From Catenaria anguillulae PL171 (Eukaryota > Blastocladiomycota > Blastocladiomycetes > Blastocladiales > Catenariaceae): a stretch of 64,000 bases of DNA. The position numbers were made by a program, and so were the translations under genes. The notes beneath the pieces were generated by a model. The model did no database searches and had not been told where the DNA came from. It was given only the letters and a program-made list of their open reading frames with translations. Each line of letters starts with the position of its first letter. The stretch's first letter is position 1. Positions 19,965 through 31,232 of this stretch are shown in pieces. The stretch is from positions 59,328-123,327 of the forward strand of contig MCFL01000071.1 in NCBI GenBank assembly GCA_002102555.1. Direction: 5' to 3'.

Positions 19965-20420
19965 ACCACTAGCATTGTCTCGGCTTTCACGGTTCATTGC
20001 ATCTGTCCCTGTTCCAGCATTAGTACGTATTCATGTTTACATGCACAATCTGTCGGGTTTTTTTTTTTGCTTGCGGGCGACCTGGCAACAGCTGCTCCAC
20101 TGCCACCATCAGCCACGGCAGTGGAGCAGTTGGATTGTGTGGACAGTGTATGTGCGGCATGGGACGCAAACTTAGCATCACATAAAGATAAGTATGTATT
20201 TATCATGCGCATGAAAGAAAGAAGCCAGCATCGAGTATCTTCATGGGCTACACCCAGCTTCGCTCTTGGTCCGCAAACAGAGTCGCGTCCCCACTGCGGC
20301 CGCTCCCAACAAACCATCCTTCGTACGACGCCCGATATGGAATCACTTTCCAGCTGCTGAAGTGAGAATCAAGATACATATAAGAACCTTCTCCCTCCCC
20401 ATGGATGCAGACCCCATGCA
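19965..20420. other. Intergenic C-D spacer
   Basis: There is no gene. The sequence is shared, inverted, with 49263-49730, including the CTGCCACCATCAGCCACGGC block and a T-run near 20061-20070. It ends with a short 5' flank before gene D. Confidence 0.55.
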
Positions 20421-22831
20421 ATGTTTGCTATGAATGCAGCCTCAATGAATTCTCAACCCATCATGCCCAACGCTAGCCCAAATGGGGGACCACCACCAAT
20501 GCCGAAACCGTTGCTCATTGAGCTCGCCGAGCCCATTCTCGCCACATGCGTCCACCTCGTTGCCGCTTCCTCGCTTTGGGAACCCTCGGCCATTGCTCAA
20601 CCTCTCAACGTTCTCTCACGCACTCATGTGCCGCTCGTGACCAAAGCGGCCCTCATCCAAATGCCGCATGTGGACATGAACTTGGCCACTCGCCTTGGCG
20701 ACACTGCGCTTCTCGAATTCATGTTTCAGTGGAGCAAACAAGCAAAGGGGCGCCCGCTCAATTACGACTACAACGTGCTCCATTTTGCGCTCAAATGCGG
20801 CACGACGGAAGCGCTTGAATGGTGGTTGATTCGCCCACAATCGCTGTTTTTGAAGTGGGACTGGGACAACCGCGATGTGATTGAGGCGTTTTGCAAAAGG
20901 GAGGATCGGATGTGGTTGGACTGGTGGAAGGCCCGCGGATATCCGTACTTGGAGTTGCCGGAAGGCGACCATCCGACCACGCTTGCGCAGTTGACGATTC
21001 ATGCCTCGCAGTCTGGGCGAGCGGATATCCTGAATTGGTTGCTCGAGAATGCGGGTGCAACTCACATGGAGTCAGCCAGTGCCGACGCAGTTGTGGGTGC
21101 AGCGCGGCGAGGACATGCTCACGTCGTGGAATGGTGGTTCTTGCAGATGCAAGCTGGGGTGCTGGCCGCTGACATTGATTGGATCCAAGTTTTTGCGGCG
21201 GCCTTTTCTGGCGGCCATGTTGCAGTGCTGGAATGGTGTGGAAAGCAACCGCCTGTGATGGAGGCGTGGTTGCAGCAGCCAATGATTGATTGGACTGGTG
21301 TCTTTTCTGCACTGTTCTCATCAGAGCAGGTTGCCGTTTTGGAATGGTGCAAGAGCCAACCGTCGGTGATGCATGCGTGGCAGCAAGGCATTGAGCAGTG
21401 TGAGCGTACCGGCAATACGTCGGAAATCTTGTCCATGTGCCTCAGCGTGGTGGAAAAGGGGCATGGTTTGGAGTGGCTGTATGTGTTTGATTTGCTGCCA
21501 TTCGCTGAAGGGAACAGCAGTGTCTCGGGTGAAGCTTGCGAGCAGGGTCAACTGGAGCTTGTCAAGGAGTTGCATAGCTATGGGTACTTGATGGGCTCGC
21601 GCAAGCAATTGGTTCAGTCTGCATTCGTATCTGGCAAGCTTGAACTGCTGGGGTGGATCGACGCCAACATTGACCCATCCATTCCAGACGTCGCGGATTG
21701 GGATTCTGGCAACGATCTGTATGACATTTCGCAAGGTGTCGCGTGTGTTGACATTCTGGATTGGTTGCTCACGAATGGATTCCGATTCCCAGCTCCTGGC
21801 GAAAAGCGGGCCAATGTATTTGCATCGGCTGCTTCGTACGGGCGACTCGATATCTTGGAATGGTTGTTTATGAATGGTTTTGCACAGGACATGACCATGA
21901 AGGACTGGTGTGAGAGTTTTTGCTCGGCGAGTGGTGCTGGGCATGTCAATGTATTGGAATGGCTCGCAGAGCATATTCCAAAACCACAGGCGGACACTGC
22001 AAACGCACCAGCGAGTCCAATTCCAACCAATATGCTCTGGCACGCATTTGGCACTGGTCAGGTTGACGTGATTGAATGGTGGGCGCACAAGTCTGGTTGG
22101 CTCAAAGATGCATATGACTTGAATCATGGCCTTCCTTACTTGAATGCTTGCGATTCAAATTACGAATCCCGTGTGCCGTCCAAGTTGGCGGCGCTCAAAG
22201 TGTGGGTTAATGCCGGGTACGAGGTGGATTATGCTGAATGCATCCAAGAAGCCAGCACTGAAGGGCGAATCGATGTGCTTGATTGGTTGCTGCACCCGAC
22301 TCGGGCATCTGAGGCGGATTTCATCAAGGCGTGGTCGAGCAGCGAGCTTCCTCATGAAGAGGACCTTGCTTCTCTACAAGCTCATTATGGTTACGACATT
22401 TTTAACCATGGTGGCACACTTGTGTGGTGGCGAGCAAAGTTGCCTCACATTGCTGCATTGCCAATCAATCGTGGGCCGTATTACAACCCGATTCATGCTC
22501 ATTTTCTCGAGCACATGCTTGGGAATGCGTCGTTTCAACTCCTTGGGCCATTGTCTGCAATTAACGAGTTCTATGGCGGGCAGGTTGTGTTGCTCGAGTA
22601 ACGACGGATAGAGTGGCCGACTTGGAGGAAAATGCGGATCAGTGCTTGGCCGAGGCCAGCCAGCATGGGGACCGCCATATCCTTGACTGGTGGAAGGAAT
22701 CGGGGCTGGAAATGAAGTGCCCAGAGGCCATCTTGACTGGTGAGACAAGGGTCCGTTGGCGTGCAAAGGAGTGGTGGGCAAAGTCGGGATTGGTTGACGA
22801 ATCGGAGATTGCTAGAATTCAGGTCCGGTAG
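20421..22831 (+). pseudogene. Ankyrin-like repeat gene D, truncated by a 7-base deletion
   Basis: ATG 20421 (MFAMNAASMNSQPIMP) opens 726 residues with the family head and about a dozen DWWL-type repeats. Next to LLE at 22595-22601 the frame reaches TAA because seven bases present in D' (GAGTACTGCAAAATGACGG against GAGTAACGACGG) are missing. The last 70-80 residues (LEENADQCLAEASQHG to DESEIARIQVR) are still readable in another frame to 22831. The truncated product would keep all repeats but lose the KEWWAKSGLVDE tail, so it could still be functional. A sequencing error is possible. Confidence 0.7.
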
Positions 22832-23303
22832 AGTAGTGTTGGTTTTCATTCCCTTGTGTATTGCTTTAGTACGATTTCATTACCATGTAACGGTTCCGTG
22901 TCTTTTCCTTTCGCTCTTCAGTCAGGCTGCCACGATGACGTCGCGTTGAACTGAAAAGCAAGAATGAGGCGTGGGAAAGACCATGGTAGCCTGCGGACAA
23001 TTTCGTGACATGGCATATGGCAAGATTCAAGGCTGAAGGAATCCCTGTCCTCAATGCTTGTGAGATAGGCATGCAGAATCGAATGCAACATATACAGCAA
23101 TCGAGTTCCGCCAGCGTCAGCCGTTGCCGCGGACTCGGGTTCAAAGCGCAAGGACCGTCGATCCGTCCATGTCAACGATTCAAGTTGAAGTTGCCGCTGT
23201 GGGAATGACTTGGATTCCAAACAAACATAATGGACGGGATCATTCTCTTTGGCGCAGGCCGTGCACAGACATTCTCCTCAGGCTGCCCATGCAATAACTA
23301 GAC
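22832..23303. other. Intergenic D-E spacer
   Basis: There is no gene. It belongs to the same spacer family as 13898-14279 and 46400-46846, sharing the TAACGGTTCCGTGTCTTTTC block and a pre-start AATAACTAGACATGAATGCA block. Confidence 0.55.
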
Positions 23304-25781
23304 ATGAATGCAGTCTCAATGAATCCTCAACTCTGTGCGCTCGCCACCACAGCCAGCCCGCCGCCGCCGCCGCTTACCGTGGAGCTCGCCGAACCCATCC
23401 TCGCCATCTGCGTCCACCTCGTCGCCGCTTTCTCACTTTGGCAACCCAAGGCCATCGCCCGACCTCTCAACGTTCTCTCACGCACTCATGCGCCGCTCGT
23501 GACCAAAGCCGCCCTCATGAACCTGCCAGACATCGATCTGACCTGGGCGACCGAGCGAGGCGACGTCAAGATGCTCGAGTTCATGCGTCAGTGGAGTAAA
23601 CAGCCAAAGGGACGGCCGATCAATTACTTGCCAGCGGAAATTGTGCCGCTGTCGCTCCGCCTCGGTTCATCGGCCGTGCTTGATTGGTGGCTGGACGAGT
23701 CTGGATTGATCATTGGTTGGGATTGGGCCGACGAGAAGGTGGCACCGGCATTTATTGGGGATGGCAATGGTGTCAAGTGGTTCGAATGGTGGAAGTCCCG
23801 TGGGTTGCCGCACTTGGACGATCCAACGACGTTCGGGAATGTCATTGTGCAAGCATGCAGGCAAGGGCGGGTTGATGTGCTGGATTGGGTGCTGGAAACG
23901 CTTGGACCCAAGTGGATTGTGCCAGAAGCGGATCACGTTGGTGCGATCAAGGTGGCCGCCGAGGCCGGCCATGTGCACATCCTGGACTGGTGGATGAGCA
24001 AGTCTCGCGCCGGTTTGATTGTGGAACCCGATTTTCGGTTTGCATTCTCGGAGGCGATTCGAGAACATCATGTTGCCCTGTTGGAATGGTGCAAGCAGAT
24101 TCCGCAAGTGATTGGGGTGCTGCGGCAGGAGAGGTTGGACAAGGTCCGTCCAAAGTTGTTGGATGAATTGGTGTACCCGGATGCTGTTCGAAATGGGCTC
24201 CTGGATTGGTTTCCTGAGTTTGACTTGATCCCGTACAAGCAAGAACTCAACAACGCAACTGTCGAGGCATGCAAAAAGGGCGATTTGGATTTGGTCAAGC
24301 AAATGCATGCAAACCGGCATCTGGCCGGCTCATGGGCGTGCTTGTTTAAGGCGAGTATCGTATCCGGTAACCTGGAGATGCTCGACTGGCTTCATTCGAC
24401 CTGCGGCCCATCGAATCTTGCCGATGCTGCCAGTTCATTGTTCCGGGAGGCGTGTAGGACTGGCAAAGTGGGAATTCTAGATTGGCTGGTCGCGAATGGG
24501 TACCTGGTTCCCGATTCCGATCATGAACCTAGAGCACCTCGGCGAGTGCGCGATTCGCGGCGGCGGCAGCAGCAAATAGACGAACGACATGTACCGAGTC
24601 CGCTTGGGGACGTACTGTTGCTTGCTGTCCATTATCAACACGTTCCCGTGCTCGACTGGTTGGTCGCAAATGGAGCCGCCAACAAGGTCAGCGATCAAGA
24701 TTTAGGCGAATGTCTCGTTTGTGCCAGCGAGAAAGGCTATGTCGATGTGCTGGACTGGTTTGCTCGCAATTTGAATCGGCTTTCATTGTCGCTTCACTCG
24801 ATTGGCGACTTGCCCGTCACGTTCCTCGCCCGGGCACTGAAATCGGCGACCAAAGAATGCCATTTATATGCCTTAGACTGGTGGTTGATTCAGCTCACAT
24901 CGCTCAAGGTGGACTTTTCAAGATTTGACTGCGCCCAGACTGCAATGCTTTACAACGCCTTTTTCCATGGCCGCGCCGATATCGTTGACTGGTGGCTGCA
25001 CAAGTCAGGTCCGCTCAAGCGATGGTTTGACTTGGGCTACTGCCGTCCATACTTGGCTGCATGCCGGCCCAACTGGGACGAGGATGGCCTCCGTTTGGAC
25101 CCAATCAAGGATGGGTCGGGCAAGCATGCGGCGCAGCTATCCGCGTTGAATGTCTGGCTTGGCGCCAAGCAGCCCATGGACTTGGCCAAGTGCATTCACG
25201 AGGCAAGTACCAGCGGCCGCATCGACGTACTTGATTGGTTGCTCAAGGTGGCCAATCCGCCCACTTCTTCGTTTGCTGAATCGTGGACGAGCTCTTCGTT
25301 CCCACAAGTCGGCAGCGATGACGACGACGACCCATACTACGAACCTCTACCCGAATCTGCAACCCACGAGCGCTCGCTGCTCTGGTGGCGCGCAAACTTT
25401 CCCGAGATCTGCTGCATGCCCGTCAACCGCGGCCCGTACACCAACCCAATTCATGCATACATGCTCGAGCACATGCTGCGCAACACGTCGTTTTCCTTTA
25501 TCAGGCGCGGGTCGCGGTGTTTGTCGGCATTGGAGTATCAAAGGAACACGGTCGCTTTGAGGTCCGTGGACGTGGAGCAGTGCTTGATTGAGGCCAGTCA
25601 GTGGGGTGGTCCGTGCCACGTGCTCGAGTGGTGGAAAAGAGAGCTTGGGAACAAATTGACGTGTCCAAAGGTGATCGTGTGTGGAGACAAGGCGATTTCG
25701 GCACGGGCAAAGAGGTGGTGGGCAAAATCTGGATTGGTGAGCGAAGAAGCGGCCGCCCAAATCAAGACGAATGACTACTGA
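23304..25781 (+). CDS. Ankyrin-like repeat protein E (intact, no copy in the other arm)
   Basis: A single exon of 825 aa starts at ATG 23304 (MNAVSMNPQLCALATT). It has the same head (EPILAICVHLVAAFSL, then SRTHAPLVTKAALMNLP) and repeats such as GRVDVLDWVL, GHVHILDWWM and GRADIVDWWL. The C-terminal module is WWRANFPEICCMPVNRGPY and KRWWAKSGLVSEEAAAQI. It is the most diverged member, with an Arg-rich insertion (residues about 410-430) and an Asp-run (DDDDD, about residue 672). It sits at the inner edge of the left arm, next to the single-copy CLC gene. Confidence 0.75.
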   Translation: MNAVSMNPQLCALATTASPPPPPLTVELAEPILAICVHLVAAFSLWQPKAIARPLNVLSRTHAPLVTKAALMNLPDIDLTWATERGDVKMLEFMRQWSKQPKGRPINYLPAEIVPLSLRLGSSAVLDWWLDESGLIIGWDWADEKVAPAFIGDGNGVKWFEWWKSRGLPHLDDPTTFGNVIVQACRQGRVDVLDWVLETLGPKWIVPEADHVGAIKVAAEAGHVHILDWWMSKSRAGLIVEPDFRFAFSEAIREHHVALLEWCKQIPQVIGVLRQERLDKVRPKLLDELVYPDAVRNGLLDWFPEFDLIPYKQELNNATVEACKKGDLDLVKQMHANRHLAGSWACLFKASIVSGNLEMLDWLHSTCGPSNLADAASSLFREACRTGKVGILDWLVANGYLVPDSDHEPRAPRRVRDSRRRQQQIDERHVPSPLGDVLLLAVHYQHVPVLDWLVANGAANKVSDQDLGECLVCASEKGYVDVLDWFARNLNRLSLSLHSIGDLPVTFLARALKSATKECHLYALDWWLIQLTSLKVDFSRFDCAQTAMLYNAFFHGRADIVDWWLHKSGPLKRWFDLGYCRPYLAACRPNWDEDGLRLDPIKDGSGKHAAQLSALNVWLGAKQPMDLAKCIHEASTSGRIDVLDWLLKVANPPTSSFAESWTSSSFPQVGSDDDDDPYYEPLPESATHERSLLWWRANFPEICCMPVNRGPYTNPIHAYMLEHMLRNTSFSFIRRGSRCLSALEYQRNTVALRSVDVEQCLIEASQWGGPCHVLEWWKRELGNKLTCPKVIVCGDKAISARAKRWWAKSGLVSEEAAAQIKTNDY

Positions 25782-25961
25782 GCTTACAGCATGTTTTCTC
25801 AATGCTAGAGGCGTGTAACTAAACAACGCAATATACTGTTCTGTTCGGCAGTGAAGAAAGTACTGTACATTCGAGTCAAAGTGAGGGTGTATTCTTGCCA
25901 AAAAAAGCGTTTCTCGGGAATTTTTTAATTGAATTCAGCAATCACCACACTGTGCACGCAT

Positions 25962-28626
25962 TCACATCGTCCCACCACGATCCCGCCTCGGCCTCATGGG
26001 CGCAGCCATTGCCCCCTCGCCACCTTGCACAGGCTCGTCGTGATCATGTGCAAGCTCGCCCTCATCCATGTTTGGCGAAGCGTCAGGAATTGTTGGCAAC
26101 ACGTCCATTTCCGGAGACGCAACCAGCGCCGCCCGATCCGTAAACAGCAGCGTTGCTGGTGCAATCGCATCATCTGGCCTCGCTTGTACCTCTTGAGAAG
26201 CCTCGGGCGACGACCCACGTCTCCTTGTCAAATTGACTGCGCCGGTACCTGGCCGCGTCCGCACCAAACTATTGGGCGTTGTACTGGCCCGACTTCGCGC
26301 CAAGACGCGCCGGCGAATCGACGTGTCGGGAACGTTCCCGCCCGCCGCAGCGGCTGACCTTCTTGTCTGGCCGCCCGACGAGCGCGACCGTGGCGAATCT
26401 GTTCCTGGCGTGGCGCTCCCGTGATGCGCGCGTGGAACGGCAATGAATGGCGGCGGGGTGCGAGTGCGTGATGGCGCGGTGGCGCCAAAGTGGAAATGGC
26501 TGTCGGAAAATGTGCGTGAACTGAGAAGTGGGCGACGGCGAGATGCCGACAAGGCGGATGTGGATGGTAGTGGTAAGGTAACGGTTGCGTCTGTGAGTGA
26601 GTGTGGAATGAGATGAAATGGTGGGGTGTTGGATGAGCCTGGGGTCGGGAGAAGCGGCATGGTTGCAAAGCGCATGTTGTCGGTAAGTTTGCGACTGGCC
26701 GACTTGCTGCTGTTGTGTTGCATGGTTGCGCCAGGATTAGGTGGAGGAGGTTGCACAGATACTTGCGTTTCCGGAGCGGTTGCAAGTGTGGAAGGGGGTG
26801 GCGGCGATGTCGATGATGGCGGGCGGAAACCATGGGAAACGTATGGCAACCATTCCTGAGGGCTGCGGTGATGATGGAGCTGCTCAATGACGTGTGAAAA
26901 GTCGGTGCGAGTGAGGATGCCGACGACCTTGTTGGTTTTCGAAACGACCTGTAATCATGTCATGGACAAGTCAGCCAAGCGGCCTGTTTTTCCGGAGAAA
27001 GTGACACAGGCAAACAAAACGCACAATCAAATGCCGCAACCCAAGACTCCGAAACAGCGTATACGCCTTGCTCGCGCTCGTCTCGGGATGGACTGTGCAC
27101 GGCGACCGATTCATTTGATTCTCCACATCCTGCATGAGCGAAAAATCCAAGATGCTTGGGTCCACCATGTCGGTCGCATTGGCATTGTGATCCAGCGAGC
27201 CCGGCGGCATCTCAAACAAGGGAATATCATCGACAGCATCCCCATGCTGCGTACGCTTACCCTGACGCATCCAACTTACCCGCTTCCTCTTTCTATCCCA
27301 TTCGACAACGTCGCTCGCAACATCGGGGGCGTGAAACGCCAAGATGCGTCTGATCTGGCTCCGCAAAATCAATCCCAACAACCGCCCGTTTGTGTCCACC
27401 ACAGGGTATCCATTGTGCACGGCTGTACCAAGATGGCCCTCGTCTTCTCCGTCGCCATCCACATTTTCCGCTTGAACAAACCCACCATGCATCCTGGGAT
27501 CCAACAAGTCGACGGCTGCCTTGACGGTAAACGAGCGACACAGTTCTACCACATGCAACCTCCTGGACCGAATCCCAGGCAACATGCTCATCAAATTTGC
27601 GACCGTCATGACCTTGAAAGGCGCGGGTGCCTCATGCGGCAGGTACGGCAGACGCAACGCCTCAATCTCGAAATGAAACATGGACGGGCCTAGCATGTTG
27701 CCAATAAACGTGGCAATCAAGACAATGATGGTGACGCCCGAAATGTACGTGAGATCGCCCGTGGATTGCATGGCCAGAATCACCACCGTGAGCGTGAGCC
27801 TCGATGTGCCTGCCCAGAAAGCAGACATGCCGAGCAAGGCCATGGCGCCGGGATCCACAATAAACGCGCCCGTGTTGAGGCGCCGGTGCATGTGGTTGAT
27901 GCCCACGCCAAACAAGCGGCCAAAAGAGGCGCCAATCACAAGTGTCGGGATGACCATGTCAGTTGGCATGGACACGTGGTGTGTGGCGAGCGACAGTACC
28001 AGGTACATGCCCGTAAAGTAGGCGAGAACGTCGGCGCGGAACATGTAAAAGTAGCCGCGCGAAAACAGGTTGATGATTTGTTGCTCGGGCTGGTTGAGGA
28101 CTAGCGAGGGCATTTGGTAGTAGCAGTCGCTGGATGGTGAGTCGGAGGGGGCAAGGTCGGGTCGATCTTTCCCATTGGGCGTTGACGAGGTGGCCGAGCT
28201 TGCGTTGGGGCTCAGGTATAGAAACTGTGGGAGCTGTAGCTTGACGCCAGAAACGGAAAAGAGATTGCCAAGGTCTGTGTCGACGGGAAGAAGTGGAATT
28301 GGAGTCGGGTCGTCACGAGCGCAGGTGCGTACGACTTGGGCTTTGCGTGTGCGGATGTACTGTTTATTCGGGGTTGAATTGTCTGTTAGCGCAAGAGAGA
28401 GAGAGACACGATTGAAGCGTACCGATCCAATCGCGTTCAAGACGTCGTTTTCAGCGCAAATGCCTTGATTCAAGTAGTTGTCACACGCAATGACGAGGGC
28501 ATCGTTAGCGTCGGCAGCCCACTCGCTGCATGGGCGGGAGCACTGCTCGGACGGTGGAATCTTTGTAATGTGGGAAATGACACGTTCGAGAGGCGTACAG
28601 GACGGCTGTAAAGTACGATAAGCGCA

Positions 28627-28662
<36 letters not shown>

Positions 28663-30382
28663 AAGGGAGAACAATGATGCTATTTACGCTACCATGAGGG
28701 AACAAACGAAAAAGAAAAACCTACCGAAGTCATGGACTCGAAATTTGGCCCGTAGAACGACAAGGCTGTGACCAAGCTGGTGACAAAGACCAATGTAAAG
28801 ACTTCAAAGATTTTGGCAGTCGCTGTGCGCTGAAACAACTTTGTGCGTCCAATTCGAATCCGGGCAACAATGACATTGTAGTAATGCCCACACACGCCGC
28901 CGAGAATGCCGAGAATCACATAGGAAAGGTAGTCCCAAGGCCCCAGTGTGACGTTGCAGTAGGTCTACAACCACAGCCATGTGAGCAAGGTAGCGCTGAT
29001 GAAGACAGAGAAAGAACAGAGGTGCACCCACATTGATGGCGTAAATGGAGTAGTCGGCACCATTCTTCTTTTTGCCAAACGAGGCGAGTGAGTAGGCGAC
29101 GAGTGCCATGCAGCATGCAAAAAGCGACTTGAAGGTCAAACTCGGGTCGAAAAACGAAATGGTTTCCTCGACCGCAAACGATACGCCAGCCAGCGGGGCT
29201 GTGCGATACGGCAAGTGTCAAGTGTCAACTGGTGTCAGACGGTACCGCTGGATATCAATATCTCGCCAAACCAAGATATAGCGTACCTTGAAATGCGCTG
29301 GCCAATCCGGCAGAAGCCCCAATCGTCGTGAACAACCTCAAGGCATTCGTCCTTGCGATCCGTACGAGCGCCTGCACCCCGGGATCCGTTGACCGCTGGT
29401 CGTTAAATAACCACTTGGCCATGAACGGCACCTTTTTCGCATTTCGCACAAGCACCATCGCGAAAATCGCACAAACATGAATGAGCGGGCCGTCGTATCC
29501 CGAAAACAGGCCACTGTTGGTCATGGCAAACATGCCAATGGCCTTGCTGACCATTGTGCGCCACGTCATGTAGCTCGGGCGCTCGAGCCCGTTCAAGTAG
29601 GCAATGATTTCGGGCATACCTGACCCTGCGCCAGCAGGTTCCCAAAGGGTGAGCGCGAGCCCCACAAACGACCAAGCGAGCGACCACGCAAACAGCACGC
29701 CCCACAGATTGCCGACCGAGTCCAAGTGCTCACGCACAATCTTGAAGCGCCACGTGTGAATCACATTTGAAAAGTTGTGCAACCCCCAGTAAAACAAGCC
29801 ACAAGACACGCCAATGATGGCTGCGAGCAGAAACTGGGCCAGTGTCGGCATGAATGCGGCCCATTTCACGGCCGCGGCGCGGTGCTGAAAGCCCGCAAAG
29901 TAGTCGCGCACAAACGAGTTGTCGATTTCTTCCGTGTCAACGGAATGCCACAGCTTTGCGAGGCGTGCGCGCTGCGCATGCAAGGAATTGAGCGACGAGA
30001 TGGACGTGCGAGAGAGAAGACGGGATCTCGGCGCGCGGGTCGGCGAGGTACTGCCTGAGGGAGCGAGCGATGGAGAGGTCGCTAACGAGCCGGGTGGGAA
30101 TGCAGCGAGTGGTGGAGCGAGGTGAGTGGCGTTGGAGTGATCGGCCGTATGCTGGCGACATGGCGGCACCTGGTGCTGGGTTTCATCAAGAGGATCAACG
30201 GCAATGGTGGCGCTGCTGTCGTTGGGAACAGCCTGAAGCAAGTGTTCGTGCGTCGAATCGCCGTGAATGTGAATGAGAGGAGGTTGGTCCGAGTCTGAGT
30301 CGACGGCAGGGGTGAACGACACGGTTGGGACATCTGTGGGCACGAGGTTATTCATGGCGGATGACGATGCGGCATGAGTCAT
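25962..30382 (-). CDS. CLC-family chloride channel/transporter with CBS pair
   Basis: Six exons join in phase: 30382-29287, 29198-29032, 28964-28725, 28605-28423, 28359-27025, 26948-25962, giving 1335 aa. A polar Ser/Pro N-terminus (1-175) precedes the membrane core. CLC signatures are GSGMPE (253-258), GYDGP (295-299, usually GKEGP) and AGLASAF followed by a spliced APLAGVSFAVEE. The third motif is altered (TDMVIP near 695-700, usually GxFxP), followed by IGASFGRLFG. Two CBS domains follow, about residues 845-940 and 985-1045, with GILTRTDF at the end. The last 270 residues are low-complexity Pro/Ser/Arg. Family members move chloride across plasma or vacuolar membranes. Replacement of the gating Glu by Asp is notable. 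Start at 30382; the next Met is at residue 10. Confidence 0.85.
28628..28660. repeat. (GT)16 microsatellite in a CLC intron
   Basis: A pure TG/GT run of 33 bases lies in intron 3 (28606-28724) of the CLC gene. It is outside the inferred coding sequence. Confidence 0.9.
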
Positions 30383-31232
30383 GTCAACACGGTGATGGAT
30401 GATTCATTGAGCGATTGATTGCATTGAGTGCCGATGCCAACAGTACTAGTGAGCTTTGACGGTGGAGGTGGTTCGAGCGAGACTCGGCTCGTGGGCGTAC
30501 GAGGCTATCGCTAGTATAGATATGACTCTGGCCATGGCCCAAGGGCCCGTGTCCGGGACACTTTCAACACCGCCGACCGACATTGCGGACCGCAGTACAT
30601 GCTATCCGGCATCACCCGCTCTTGACGAGCATGTGTTAACCTGTATACGTAACAGATCGTGTCGTGCGTGGGAACCTGTAACGTTAACGCAACGCCAAGA
30701 AAACGCCGCGGGAAACACACAAGCCCCGCCATGAGAAGGCAGACCCGAGGCCATTCGGATCTACAAGGGGGAGCCCTTCTCGGGTATCTTTCGGTTATCT
30801 GCACGCCAGGCAGGTGGACGGTATGCCTGTGGCCGGTGTGAAATATCATCCTTGCAGTGAGGAAATTTCGTCTCCGCGACTCCACTGGCAGTGGCCCGCT
30901 GTCTCACATGGATCAACGACAAGAAACCGCGACAAATCACCCGAGCTGGTGCCCAAGCGCCAAGACATGTACAGCCGCCCACTGTAACATATGGCGTCGG
31001 AGTGTGCGTGCCATGCAGGCACCGCAGTCATCGATATTGCGAGCGAGAGGGAAACGTGGTTGCCGCCACTCCCGCCCTTATCTTCCTAGCTAGACATGTG
31101 GCCTTGCGGCCGCAGCCTGCAGCCCGCCGTCATGGCACTCAACACGCACGCAACACAAGCATGAGGATTAGCGATGGCGACGGCGTTGACATTCACTTCA
31201 AAGGTGAACCTGAATAAGCCGTTGCAATAAAT
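30383..31232. other. Intergenic region of 850 bp
   Basis: It separates the divergent starts of the CLC gene and the membrane/glycosyltransferase gene. No open frame with recognisable content, no tRNA and no repeat was seen. It presumably holds both promoters. Confidence 0.5.

Larger units (their letters stand above)
8174..22900 (+). repeat. Left arm of a large rearranged inverted duplication
   Basis: Genes in this arm have copies in reverse orientation at 43.05-55.29 kb. GRDP 8174-9007 matches 54613-55293; PEX1-like 9268-11394 matches 52267-54371; ankyrin-like B plus the DnaJ fragment (14280-17590) matches 43054-46399; C matches C' and D matches D'. The order is not a simple mirror: the left arm reads GRDP-PEX1-A-B-DnaJ fragment-C-D, the right arm (inverted) GRDP'-PEX1'-C'-D'-B'-DnaJ'. 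Coding identity is high (the PEX1-like D2 exons differ at about a dozen residues in 338). Indels in non-coding parts argue against a pure assembly duplicate. Confidence 0.8.

Noticed and set aside
30440-30530. GGTTCGAGC word as a tRNA B-box
   Set aside because: No matching A-box or cloverleaf arms could be drawn around it.
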